From Polytrichum commune (Eukaryota; Streptophyta; Polytrichopsida; Polytrichales; Polytrichaceae), in the NCBI GenBank assembly GCA_950295325.1, contig OX485806.1:17672001-17732000 (forward strand): a stretch of 60,000 nt of DNA, given 5' to 3'. Shown here in pieces: positions 43,502 through 55,017 of the stretch. Position numbers and translations under genes: made by a program. Below the pieces are notes generated by a model. That model searched no databases and was not told the origin of the DNA. It was given only the letters and a program-made list of their open reading frames with translations. Within the stretch, counting starts at the first letter, position 1. The number at the start of each line of letters is the position of its first letter.

Positions 43502-45437
43502 TCATGCAGCACCTCCTGCTACAAGTTGTGTCAATGGTGCCCCTAATCTTTCCCGTTCCCTAATCAGCTCGTCATTATCTGAGTCACCACTTTCCTCTGA
43601 TTTACCATCACTATCATTCCCTTGAACCTTAAATCCCCCATTAGGAGCTGCAGCTGAAGTATCTCCCTCAGTAGTAGCACCTGCATTAACTACTATCAGT
43701 AGTGGAACAGCAATTGCTTTCATAGCTACCTAAAAATACATTAAAATCCACAGGGATGCGAAGAAAGCACAGCAACAGGGGCAGTTACAATTCCATCTAA
43801 CCAGTAGTCTCATATAGTTCACACACGAGTGATCCATGATGCCTAGTACACGAATATAAACTTCAATATTACACAAAATTCATACCCATTATAATTATGG
43901 AAGATGCTGGAAGAAGAATGACTATGGGAAATTGCAATAAATATTAAACTCGTTTTCATGACTAAAAACATAGGACATTTTCTAGAGCTTGAATTTAGAA
44001 TTGCTCTGAACCTACTAAAATCATTCACTGTACTGGCTCCATGGCAAAGTCATGGATATATTCATTCAAACAGATGCTCAAATATATTGCACATGTACCC
44101 TTTGAACTTCAACTCCCAACCATTATATATGTCAGCACGCAGGAAAATCATGCAGAGGTTTGACCAATTTCAGAAATTACCTGGACCAAGCCTAGATTTC
44201 TTCAACTTCTTCTTCTCCTTCTGCTTCTGTCGTTTAGCCCGTTTCTTAGCAGTGCGCTCCTCAGCAGCAATTATGCGCTCTTCCCTTCGTTGCAGAAACT
44301 CATGCTCTGCAGTCCTCTTCAAATAATCTGCTTCCATGCGTGACAAACGATCTTGCTCTCTCCTCCTCATCTGCCGATACTGCTCACACCGCAAACCTCT
44401 TTCAGAACACTTTCGCACCATCAACCATTTCTTCCATTACTAGTCATTGAACTTACACACTTCGCCTCAGTTCCGTCCTCACATGAAATAACACATCTCT
44501 CCCATATGCAAGCACTTGAGCTGCTTCCAAGGTCCAAAACTGAATAAACAAAGTGAACTCTTCCCAGCCCTTATTCCATTTTTCCCTATTTCGCATGCCA
44601 AGAAATCCTCAAACACTCGAATTCACCGTCAGAGGAAAGAAACTGAATTCCGTCTTCATGAAACGTCCACATCCCTCCCCTATGCAAGCACTTGCAAAAA
44701 GCAATCATTCCACTGGACCAAGTCTACATGTCTTACCTACGGTGAAAACGCAATCAACTAGATATATTATAAGACGAAAAGAACATCTTTTTGCTGATGT
44801 CTACCCCATGTGTCACCATAAATACCTTCGGTCATGTTATTCAAGTTTGAATCATCAAGGACATATGTATTTCGCCTTCGCCGTGGACTGAGAAATTTAT
44901 TTAGCTTCACTTGTGTAGGTGTCCTAACTACCCGTAGTTCAAGGTTTGGTATGACCATAGCTCGAGCATTCATCTTCCATCTCCCCTCTGCCAACACTCG
45001 AGCTGCTTCTATGTTCCAAAATCAAATAAACAGAGTGTCACCTCTTCCCAGTTCTTTATCCTACATTGCCCTGTAGCGAGTTCCAAGAAACCCTAAAACA
45101 CTCAGAATACACCATTAAGGAAGGAATTGTGGAAGCAACAAAGCCGCACCTGATGAAAATCGCCAGAACCAGAACCGGCCGAACTTCCTGAGGTGTTGCT
45201 GATGCGAACAGGAACTTGCTCACTAATTCGACGCAGCTTGACCTCCAAATCCTCATCATCCTGTGGCTTAGTGGCGCCATCTCCCCCCTTGTATTCCACA
45301 ATCGCCCCTCCCACCGCTCCTACGGGTCCAAGCGACCCCCCACCCCCTCCCACCGACGTCGGAGCTCCACCTTCCGCCAGCGCCACGATCTGCGTGTTGC
45401 CATCCGTGTAGGTTTGCGATGTCGTGTACCTCGGCAT
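43502..45437 (-). CDS. PRKRIP1: PRKRIP1-like spliceosome-associated protein, 221 aa
   Basis: Three minus-strand exons, 45437-45150, 44379-44181 and 43680-43502, with GT-AG junctions and consistent phase, give 221 aa. It begins MPRYTTSQTYTDGNTQIVAL with a Gly-rich stretch (about 30-50). The family core is VRISNTSGSSAGSGSGDFHQ followed directly by YRQMRRREQDRLSRMEADY, then an RREERIIAAEERTAKKRAKR helix and a KQKEKKKLKK basic tract. The tail is acidic and Ser-rich (SDGKSEESGDSDNDE). PRKRIP1 (human about 184 aa) is a nuclear protein with a long helix found in catalytic spliceosomes (C complex); plants have one-copy homologues. The ATG lies just downstream of a pyrimidine/purine leader with a telo-box. 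A housekeeping role is expected. Confidence 0.9.
44480..45150 (-). repeat. Diverged repeats in intron 1 of the PRKRIP1-like gene
   Basis: Blocks at about 44480-44650 and 44965-45120 share CTTGAGCTGCTTC, CCAAAA-CAAATAAACA, CTCTTCCCAG and CAAGAAA-CCTAAAACACTC in order. A shorter third piece (CACATCCCTCCCCTATGCAAGCACTTG) lies at 44668-44694. The right copy abuts exon 1, so the duplication reached the exon 1 donor area. Confidence 0.6.
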
Positions 45438-45463
45438 CGCTCTCTCCCCAAACCCCAAACCCC

Positions 45464-45472
45464 AAACCCTAA
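45464..45472 (-). promoter_or_regulatory. Telo-box (AAACCCTAA) in the leader of the PRKRIP1-like gene
   Basis: AAACCCTAA lies 27 bp upstream of the ATG within a CCCCAAACCCCAAACCCTAA run. Telo-boxes near transcription starts are known in plant genes for ribosome and growth functions and are bound by telobox/TRB-type proteins. Regulation here is inferred from the motif alone. Confidence 0.6.
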
Positions 45473-45725
45473 CTCCCCTAAATCAACCCAGCACGTTCCT
45501 CAACGGCACTCCTCGTTCTTCCACTCTCTTCGTTCACGGATACTCCAATGCGAAATGAAAATAGAAGAATCTGATGAGTTGCAAGGAAGCGGAAGATGCA
45601 ATCCTCGTCTGTTTCGGTCGAAAACAGAGAGGATAGGAATTGATGAGGAAGGAGAACATTAGGGCTTCATTGCTTGATCAAATAAAATGACTAAGGTCAA
45701 CGGCTACTTGAAATCTGTCATCTGA

Positions 45726-45797
45726 GTCGTTGTAGTATAGTGGTAAGTATTCCCGCCTGTCACGCGGGTGACCCGGGTTCGATCCCCGGCAGCGGCG
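45726..45797 (+). tRNA. tRNA-Asp (GTC), 72 nt
   Basis: A complete cloverleaf. The acceptor stem GTCGTTG pairs with CAGCGGC (two G-T pairs), with discriminator G. The A box is TAGTATAGTGGTA. The anticodon arm CCCGC-CTGTCAC-GCGGG has anticodon GTC, and the T arm with B box is CCGGGTTCGATCCCCGG. There is no intron and no encoded CCA. A T-rich stretch for RNA polymerase III termination follows (TTTTCGTTTTT, about 45813-45823). It is divergent from the PRKRIP1-like gene. Confidence 0.97.
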
Positions 45798-46332
45798 ATA
45801 TCTTTAAAAAATAGTTTTCGTTTTTCCTTATTCTCTTTTAATTTTTATGTTCCTACTTTTAACCACCAGTATACCTATCACTACACGTTTTATGGTACTA
45901 GTGTCGACGGCATATTGTCAACTTGCCCATTAGGTTACACTAATTACACTAGTTGTCGAGTGTAATGCATAGGAAAAGTGCTCTTGACCACTAATTGTCA
46001 ATTTAGTGGATAAGAGAATTCACCTTGAAGAAGGTTGTCCAATTGACTGCCCTGGAAGTAATATTTTAAGTTACACCAGATAATTATCACATGTAATGCA
46101 TAAGAGAAGTCCTTTTTAATGAGGTCTTCTATTGATTGACCTTTAAGCCTATGCATAGTTTACACCAATTGCCAAGTGCAGTGGAAATGGAAAGGGAAAG
46201 CCTTCCTGAAGAAGGTCAGTATGTTTAGTGACCTACCTTCCTATTTGTAGCTTCAATGGTGCAATAGACCAAACTTTGTGCAATTTAATGAATCGTTCCA
46301 AACACAACCTTGCCTTCACCGCCAAAAAGCAC
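45798..46332. other. Intergenic DNA with imperfect 120-bp repeats
   Basis: Three loosely similar units (about 45930, 46070 and 46155) share GTTACACCA-NAATT, a GTAATGCATAAGAGAAG-like block and CTT-AAGAAGGT. No gene seen apart from the tRNA upstream. Confidence 0.45.
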
Positions 46333-46708
46333 TACACTAAATGTGATATTTAGTGTCATGTGGTATATTATGTCACTATGGTAACTTTTTGGATGACACT
46401 TCTTATGAATAAGTGAACAAATACTATCATGCCATGATGGATGAGTTCGTCTATTGGCCAAAACCCTACCATCTCTTGTCACCAAGTTATGATGAAATAT
46501 TGCCATGGATTCTTAAAAGTTGGATGAAAAGTCACTTGGTCAGTGACAGTAATTGCAACACTTTAATTCCATAATCCACCAAAAAAATTACAAAGAATGA
46601 CAAATATTGTTGGGTTAACATTTGGTGTTGGTGACACTTCACAGCGGTTTACAATTAGATTGAGGAACACAAGTGGTATTGGTGACACTACATATCATTT
46701 TAAGTGTA
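46333..46708. mobile_element. Palindromic-TIR MITE, long family, copy E
   Basis: TA (46333-46334 and 46707-46708) flanks a 372-bp element starting CACTAAATGTGATATTTAGT and ending with the inverse CATATCATTTTAAGTG. The interior (GACACTTCTTATGAATAAGT, GGCCAAAACCCTACC, GGTTTACAATTAG) is homologous to copy D at 36658. Confidence 0.85.
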
Positions 46709-47406
46709 GTGTGTGTTTGCCTTCACGGCAAGGAGACCATCTTGAGAAGTCTCTCATCAAAATCTTACAATGCACACACAATGCACACAATATTCCATGC
46801 TTTCTCACATGCACTTGGTACATATCAATATGGAAGAGCATCATCTAAGAAAGTATATGGGCTTTATGTGGTCGCACTTCTTGATTGGACACCTATATCT
46901 AAGTACTATGGCAAGCCTTCTAGGTAACAACGGACACTAGAAAATATACATTTCCCATTCCAAGAGGTATGAACTTATGAAGGCTTATGGTGAATAACGA
47001 ATATTGATGCACTAGGCTAGGAGTGGAATGTTTATTGTGTGGACCCAAAATGGTTAATTAGAATAGTATTAGCCCGAAAAGGATGCAATGAGGCTGGATA
47101 AGTCATGTTTCATACCCCTCGGGATTACTTTTGGGTGTCATTGAGTTATTTGTTTTGTGTACATTCATATGCAGAGTAGGATATTTTGATACTCCAATTA
47201 GGGAGATTCTATCATACAAATAGGAGGTTTGAATTACTTGACTCTTTGGAAAAAATGTAATTAATCGATTACAAGGAATAATTACAAACAACTTGCATTC
47301 CTCGTCATTTCATCTACTCCATCTATAAACAATATTGCACAAATTTTCAAGGCGCTCTTTATGACCAAACCAACTTATTTTCACTATTTTTCGTTTTTCT
47401 ACCTTA
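46709..47406. other. Intergenic DNA, no gene seen
   Basis: Nothing recognised. Short plus frames (46597-46927) overlap the MITE end and have no domain. Confidence 0.5.
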
Positions 47407-47872
47407 GGGCCACTTCACACACGAGCCAAGAGCCATGACCATGAAATTGTGAGAGCCCAAATGAAAGTGTCCAAAGGCCGTCCCAACACACCTCCAAAAT
47501 CATGTAGTGTGAAGCCACATGTGACCGGGCTCTCAACCAAATGCTATTTCATTGCGAGTCCTCACACATGAAAATTATTTTAAAAAATAAAAAATAAAAA
47601 AATCAAAGATTGTGAGCATTTAGAATGCCATGGTCTCCAAGTTTTATGTTAGGCCTACCTCCACGAGGTGGTTTTTGTAAATAGTCCAAGTGACAATGAA
47701 ACATGATCCATTTGATGCCATGCAAACTCTACATCCATCTTGCAATTCACATACTCCATTGGTCCCTCAAGTGTAGTGTGAAGTAGCGAACTTGGACCGG
47801 CTCCGCCTTTTCCACCAATGAGAGTGCTTGAAGTGTAATGGTCACGGGCTGTCAGTCTCGTGTGTGAGACCC
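47407..47872. mobile_element. Probable TIR element, class unclear
   Basis: The left end GGGCCACTTCACACACGAGC, with CCATGACCA further in, is inversely repeated at the right end as GGGTCTCACACACGAG..CCCGTGACCA. The interior is non-coding with a GTGAAG/CTTCAC theme. No convincing target duplication was found, so the superfamily is open. Confidence 0.5.
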
Positions 47873-48255
47873 AAAGAACTGAATCTCCTGCCGCAGAGCA
47901 AGCATGGGATAGGCCACCTGAGTCCACAAACAGCGGCAGTTCTCAAACCGCCACCTGGCCCAATCACAATGCCCCGAATCATCGTCAGTTACCGTTAAGG
48001 GCCCATGAACGTAATCGCTTCGTACCGGAATGTTCTAGTGTATCATGCCCCGATCCCACCAAACTTTCCGTCTGGTTCCACCTATGAAATTGTTGGGGAT
48101 TAGGGTTTAGGGTTCAGAATTAGATGTTGGCCCACAAGTTTTCACATTATTACAGCCGGAGATGTCGATGGATGGTGTATGAACTAGCCGGTGTGATCAG
48201 CCCCTCAGCAGATTTGGCAAACCACCGCAAATAATGTAAGTAAGGAGGGTTTTGG
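47873..48255. other. Intergenic DNA, no gene seen
   Basis: A small plus frame (47860-48087) shows no domain. Nothing else recognised. Confidence 0.45.
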
Positions 48256-48512
48256 AGAGAGGCCCGGAATTATCATCTACTAGAGTGTACCTCTCATCCA
48301 TCCATCCATCCAGCTTAAAAACATACTTGGCTCCCTATAGGTTTGTTACTAATTCATCTCACATGACTTCGAGAAACCTAATTTGGGGTCTTTCCAGTCA
48401 ATTTCGGTGTCAAATCAAATTTAGAAAAAGCAATTTTCATGTTGCATACTATTTCAAGGTTTTTGTGTTGGATGGTTGAGAGATGCACTCGTATATTATA
48501 GTTTTCTCTCTC
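48256..48512 (+). mobile_element. MITE family M1, copy 4
   Basis: The left end GAGAGAGGCCCGGAATTATC, with AGAGTGTACCTCTCATCC, is inversely repeated at the right by GAGAGATGCACTCGTATATT..TTTTCTCTCTC. A CATCCATCCATCCATCC expansion sits just inside. The interior blocks CCCTATAGGTTTGTTA, TTTGGGGTCTTTCC and GCATACTATTTCAAGG define the family. Confidence 0.7.
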
Positions 48513-49848
48513 TGGTGGACTCTCATTAGGGTCCGGCTCCAATAAATTGGGGTCCCAAACTCCAATTCAATTGCACCTTAGGGCATGTTTACACTAAAGG
48601 TCATGCTTTTTGGGTGAGAAAGCATAGAGAAGTCCATGGACTACAGTCCAACGTCTTTTGGAGGTCACAAGCCCTTAGTGTGAACCCAAATAGAATCATA
48701 GAAAAAAAACCTCATGATATTTTATTTAGATATGAGGAATACATCATAAAGGAGAGAAGACATAACGTGTTTGTAGCTTTGTGTTGTGTATCGGTGATTG
48801 TGGATGTTAATTCAACAAGTTTTGAGCTTTCAAGCTTTATCTAAAGGGTATGAATTAGAAAAATCAATTGTGTCTACTACATAGTTGAAAAACACTGCAC
48901 ATTAATTATACAATTGAAACGTTCTACAGTAGCCCCAATAATCGCATTTTGAATTGAACATGAATAGGATTAGAATGTGTAATTTTTTATAAGTTGTCAT
49001 GGGTTGTCCCCTAGGGCCCACCGCACATTCCGGCATGCCCTACCTTCAAGAGTTTTCATGAAGAAATTCCCCTGCAACGCCGGCCAACATTCTCCATACA
49101 TGTCATGTGAAATTCCATGTAGATTTCCCAACCACTAAAAATGTTACATGTTGTAGTCCAAAACTACCCTCGTACACAGTCTGGGGAGTTTTATACAAAA
49201 ATTGGTACATTTCCGATCTTTTATAAAGACATTCGGATTTTTATTTTTTTGCTCGGAAGCTACCTAAATCCAATTTTTATCCTCGGTTTAAAACCGATAT
49301 TTAACTTTACCATTCAGTAATTTTCCGACTTTTTGAATTTCATTTTGGTATGTTTCTGAAGATTTGTATTGTATGTCGGATTTGTTTTTTTAAACTATTG
49401 TAAAAAAAGATTGGTGTTATGCTTTTAAAGGGGTGAATTTGTGTTGATAGGAAATCCAAGTATCCTTGGAAGGATTTGAACCTTGCCAGGCCCCCACCAA
49501 CTTGGGGCCAAGGATTTAGCCTTTAAAAATATATATATAAATCCAAAAAGGGTTCATACATTATTTAGAGGCTAGTTAGTACAACAATACATGCAACTTT
49601 TAAACATCCGTATCCTCATAATTAGAAAACATAGTTGAACTTACTGAACAAGATGCATCACTTGTAGAAGACACATAACGTGAAGGATTAGCATATTAAA
49701 ACCGGTATTTGGTTCCAGTTTTCCACAAAGGAATTGCCTATTCAATAATATTATCAAAGTTTTCATCTGGTCCCTCTAAAGCAATTCTAAGCATAGCTTC
49801 CAAATTTTTACTTCCAAGTCTATTTCTCACTCGTGTTTTCATCCCACG
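48513..49848. other. Intergenic DNA, no gene seen
   Basis: At 48584-48688 a small inverted pair (GGGCATGTTTACACTAAAGG and the reverse of GGGTTCACACTAAGGGCTTG) may be a tiny hAT-like relic. The rest shows no gene. Confidence 0.4.
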
Positions 49849-50352
49849 CTATGTACTTCACGGCGCCATGCACAAGACAGAGAAGAGAAGCTATGTACTT
49901 CACAGCGCCATGCATAAAGCTGCAGTGTGATGTCACTGTGAAGTCTCAGAATCGATGTGAGAGATCCAGAAGATTAAAGAATCGTTGTGAGAGATTCAAG
50001 ATATCCAGGAGACAAGCATTGGTTCCGCACAAGTTTGTTTCTTATTCTTCAAGACTTATCTACAAGATTTCAAGAGATTCACAACCTCCGAAACATATGT
50101 CTCCGACTGGATCGCAGTGGATCGCCGCACCAAACTGGACCTTCACCCTGGACCTCCGAAACAGATGTCTCCGATTGGATTGCAGTGGATCACCGCACCG
50201 AACTGGACCTCCAAAGTGGACCTTCACCTTGGACCTCCGAAACAGATGTCACCAACTGGATCGCAGGTGGATCGCCGCACCGAATTGGACCTTCAACTGG
50301 ACCTCCAAAACATATGTCTCCAACTAGATCGCAAGTGGATCCCCGCAAGTGG
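49849..50352 (+). repeat. Complex minisatellite region
   Basis: Three repeat types follow one another. First, a 42-bp doublet of GCTATGTACTTCACNGCGCC (49849 and 49891). Second, a 34-bp doublet of GAATCGNTGTGAGAGATNCA (about 49950 and 49980). Third, four units of about 60-85 bp from 50092 to 50352 built on CCTCCGAAACATATGTCTCC, GACTGGATCGCAGTGGATCG and CCGCACCNAACTGGACCTTC. The 164-residue frame across it (49833-50327) is made of repeats and is probably not a gene. Confidence 0.75.
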
Positions 50353-53300
50353 ATGCAGAAACAAACAGAAGCGGAAGAGCAATAGCGAAAGAGCACAGAG
50401 AGAAATCCCAATAGAGGAGTGAGAGAAGTGAGATACTTTGCACAAGGGACTCAAACTCCTTATAAGTGTGAGAGAGGGTCCTTGGGTGCTTAGAGCCTCA
50501 AAACCCTAATCAGCCCAGTGAACGGAACCAACCCTAAATTAATTAGCCTCCATGGTTCTTGACCTTATGAGTCATGACTCTAGTATTACCCTAGTAGAAA
50601 TTTCCGCCCTATCCCTAGTCCCTTCGGCTACTTGCCTAAAATTTAAAAATTAGCTCAGTAAAAATCCTAAAATATGATGCCTCAACCGGCTATATTGCCG
50701 ATCTTTTCTCATTTGAACCGGTCAATTTCCGACCTTAACAATTTTAAGTCGGCACCTCGTCCGAATCATTGCGAACTCATTCGGAAATCTCCAAAAAAAT
50801 GCGGCTAGCTCGTAACTAAAGTTCGGTACTCCCCGTTCATTGCCCTCGTATATAAACCCAAAGCAGCGCCCGTAACACTCTCAAGGATTCGCAGGAGCCA
50901 CAACCTAACGACTTTCGTGAAAACATGTCCTTGCTTTCGGACTCGAGATTGAACCCGAGCTTAAAGAACAATGTTTCAAACTAAGAGAAGTGTTTCCTTG
51001 AATGAGCACTGCCGAGATTTGATGGCAAAAGGATGTTACATTAGCATCACTTCATTTTCTCATGTCTTAGATCTGGATCCAAGTGCACCTAATCAAACTC
51101 CTTGGGTCCACATTTATACTCTCAACCAATAGGATTGTTCGATTTTGAAGCATTTAGGGTTTGTGACCCTAAGTGCAAACTCACACTACCTTATGCATAA
51201 AACATCATTGCATTGTCATTTGCATGAGCACGATGTCTAATATACAATGTGATTGTGGTGAGGCCGTTGCCCCACCATTGCCCACCGCTTTAGTGATTTT
51301 GAATTATCTTGAAATTCTAGTTGAATTTTGAGGACGAATACTTTTGAGACAATTTGTTGCAAATCAATGACGATAATCTTCGTTCCAATCACATGGAGCC
51401 CTTACAACTTTCTCATGCATGTCCACTCCATCAATCGCCTCGAGATTCATAATTTAAGATAGTTGGACCCCTCAAGCATTGAGGAATCGAAGTTTTAGCA
51501 AAGGGATGGTTTGTAAGCTTGGACGAATGTAATGTAAAAAAATCTCTTTCTTTGAAGATGTATATGAGGTATTGATAAGGGTTGAATAATGTAATATTAA
51601 CAATCATTGTTCTTTAAGCATGCATGGGGAAGGGGTTCCCACTATTGAAAACAATGCAAAATAAGCTAGTTTGTTAACTTATATGTGTTAGATTCATATT
51701 GTGTTAAGCCAAACAACATTTGAAGGCAAGCCATGTTTACCCAACGACCATTGTATTTCGTGATTTTTATTACAAAGAGATTATGCCCATCAATCAATCT
51801 TGTGCAGAGACTATGTTGTATCATAATACAAATTTGAGGTGCAGTGGATGTGCATGCATATGTGATTTAATTGACAAACCCCCTCCCCCCCCCCCCAAAA
51901 GAAAAGAAAAAAAAAGAAAAAAACTTCAGGCGGCGGGCAAACTTATTATTGAAAGTGATGCTCAAAGGCAAATGGCTAAATATGGTTTTGAACATACATT
52001 TCATAACCTGAAATATTTTGAAGTCTGATTTTTTAAAAAATTTCGTAATCCTTGAACTCACCATAAACTTGAGGGCATCATTACAAAAAAAATCACAAAA
52101 AATCCAATTTAACATTATTTTATCATATTGAAAACAAATATCAGACAATTACTTGTTCAATATCACTCACTTGCACACCACTTGCATTGTCTTCTAAAAT
52201 ATGTAGATTTCTTTTGGATTTGTTTTCAACATAAATTGCTTGGCTTTGTAGATAATGTGTTCTAAAAAAATGTATGGTTTTTTCCTTCACAAATTCGAAG
52301 TTAGTATATAATTTTGAATCTCTTTCACTAAGAACTATGCATGGTTCAAGAGTTGTCCACTTGACCATTCTTGCACCTCCATGACATTATCTCTTCCTAG
52401 TGGAGATTACGGAGTTGTTTTGTAATGGGATGTGCAAAGAAATTACTAACTTAGTACTCATAAAAAAAGATTGTAACATGTTTTTGTCTTGTTGTAGCCC
52501 ATGTGGGGGAGAATCCAAGCCATGGTAGAGTAGGCAAACCCAATTCTGTTAACTTAAGTGATATCGCATGTATGAAGTACATGTATGATACTAGAGTGAT
52601 TTTTCACATGCATGGAATTTGATATCAGAACATTTTTAAAAAATCATAATTTATTTCTAAGTTTTGGGATTACCATAATAAGGCAAGATTCTCTCCCAAC
52701 CCATATTCACAACATAAGTTGACATGTTTCCAATAATTGAGAGACAAAAACTTGAGTATAATTAGTGCCCTTTTCAAGGAACCTAAATCCATGCCCTTTT
52801 AACTTACTTTTTCCTTCATGTTAGATGTGACGGTGACATGTGTGAAGGTTCAAAAAGTGGTGTGAATTACAATGAGGATTTCAAGGCATTGCTTGAATCC
52901 AACATTCATACCTCACAAATACATTAGAGTTATCCATAAAGTAACGCAAAGCAAATGAAACCATGGGTTTAGTTCCAAACCTCGAGTTTATGAGAATTAA
53001 CACAAAGTTACCCAAGTTTTATTAGTGCTTAAATTACCGTACACAAACATTGGTGTTGGGCTATTAAAATATGGCTTTCTAGCTTGTCCTACTAGGATGG
53101 GTGGGCCAAGCTAGCCATGCATAGGTTGATTCGGGATTAGGGTAGTGGATCCCATGTGCATACCTTATTTTAGATCCTAAAATTCTCTCGAAGTTTGAGA
53201 GGTGAAAAGAGGAGGTCTCAGAAGTTTCACCCAACTTTTAAAATAGACTCCCATACACAATGAGCTAACGAGATCTTAATAGAAAGTTTTCTTAAAGAAG

Positions 53301-53514
53301 GATGAAAGAAGAATCAAAACCCATGGTTTCATCCCTCTTTGAGGGACTTTATGATAACTCTATTTTGAATGTATCTTCTTGTTGTGTGGGAGCTTGAATT
53401 TGACCAACATGCCTGGGACCTAGGTTCTTGATTGATGTATGTGGCTCTATTGTGGACACTTCCAGCTCCATAACCAATTTTGGCTTTTGGATCAAATTGG
53501 AATCGTCTCATCCA
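50353..53514. other. Gene-poor stretch
   Basis: No gene recognised. A TATA-like TATATAAACCC at about 50850-50860 and CCGATCTTTT words (49213, 50699) could belong to an eroded LTR-type element, but no LTR pair was found. A homopolymer C12 and A-rich tract lie at 51873-51927. Confidence 0.4.
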
Positions 53515-53790
53515 GTTAATAATTGCAAATCACAAAGATTGTCATTTAAAGTTTCAAGATCGGCGTGGAGATGCAAAAGTTATACGAAGTCAAAGTGCAA
53601 ATACTTTTTTTCATGAATCAATCACATATACCCTCCCTCCCAATTCTGATGTCCATCGTTGCACTTACAATGGTGTCCATATTTTGAGGACATAGTTCAA
53701 CCTCATCGTAAAATGTAACATGTGTATTTTTTGTGGCAATTCTCAACTACGTGCCTTACCACTCAAACATAGCTTTCAATAAATATAAGA
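53515..53790 (+). repeat. Dispersed repeat R3, copy 4
   Basis: Shared blocks: CACAAAGATTGTCATTTAAA, GAGATGCAAAAGTTATACGA, ACATATACCCTCCC, CATATTTTGAGGACATAGTT and CAACTACGTGCCTTACC, in the order found at 56935-57220. Confidence 0.65.
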
Positions 53791-55017
53791 GATGTGTTTG
53801 GGCACATTAGTGGACATATTTAGTTGTCCAATATTGGGATTGGTCCTTTGGGGGCTTTAACTTTGCGGAGTGTCCATGATGGCGGGGGGGCTAGGAAGGC
53901 AACAAGATTGTGAGTGACAGTCATGGAGCTTGCAATGGGTTGGGAGTTTTAGCGCCAACACTTTGAGTCGTTAACCCCGTAATGTCCTATGCGACCATAA
54001 TTTGGTCGTGAACAATTTGCTATGACTCCTTTGATACCATTTCAGATGATTTCTAGATTGTTTCAACTACTTCTCTGGTTCATGTTCATGTCCGCTATGT
54101 CTTGCCACATGGATAGTTTTAATTCAATATAGTTAGTTATTTTTGGATTCATTCAAATATGGGAGTGTGCTCTCAACTGGTTTCCAATGGAATTAGTCCA
54201 CGAACCAAAACTTGACATTTGTCACCTCCACGGTTTAGGGGCAACATATCCTAAACATGTTTTTTGTTGATCCCTATGTACAAATGATTCCCAATTGATT
54301 TGAAAATCCACATGGCACTCAAACGCAACATATCCTAAACATCTACCATTGGGATTTTAGTTGGACATGTGTTGGTGGGTGTAAATCCATATGGAAGGTG
54401 CACAATTGTGGCACCGTTGCCTCAAATTGCAAAGCTTCCCCAAAAAATCACAAAATGTTGATTTCAAGATTTGTGAGATGATTTGAGTAAGTATATTGTT
54501 CCTCTTTTGAACGAGGGTAACATTTTGTCATTTGAAGATGATTTGAGTGGAGTTTCGATCACAAAGCCAACCCCAATTTAATTTTTAAGTTGTTGTCCCT
54601 CAAGACCACTATTGACATTCCTATTATAATCTCCTACATAATAGAACTCCAACGTTTCAAATTTGGACTGGGAGTAGTAACCTCTAACATGGAGACATGT
54701 AAATGGTTGCATTTGTCAAATAAGCTTTAGATCTCCAGTCACGGTCTCTGAAATTGAGGTCACATTTTCTGGGCAGATTTGAAGGTAGTTGGGCGTGGGA
54801 AGTTAGGGGTTCAGGAAGTTTGGACTCATTTGGGGATAACAAAATCTTGGGGAGGCTGGAGTATTACTGGAGAAACGGATTGGAGTCGTGTCCTTTGAAG
54901 CTTACTGGAATAGGCTGCAAATATTCATAGCCTCGTATTTTTGCATTCAAGTTTTGTGCGGAGGATTGAAAGGATGCGAAACGGCGTGAGGAGGGAGAGA
55001 GAGGATGCAGAGAGGGG
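53791..55017. other. Intergenic DNA, no gene seen
   Basis: No recognisable gene, RNA or complete element. Two CAACATATCCTAAACAT copies (54242 and 54326) form a short local duplication. Confidence 0.45.

Noticed and set aside
44516-44891. Plus-strand frames in intron 1 of the PRKRIP1-like gene
   Set aside because: They are intronic, overlap the diverged intron repeats and have no domain.
45193-45662. Plus-strand Pro/Ser-rich frames
   Set aside because: Antisense shadows of exon 1 of the PRKRIP1-like gene and its leader.
45768-45965. Plus-strand frame starting inside the tRNA
   Set aside because: It overlaps the 3' half of tRNA-Asp and has no support.
50353-51000. LTR retrotransposon
   Set aside because: A TATA-like motif and compositional hints only; no LTR pair, primer-binding site or gag/pol motif was found.
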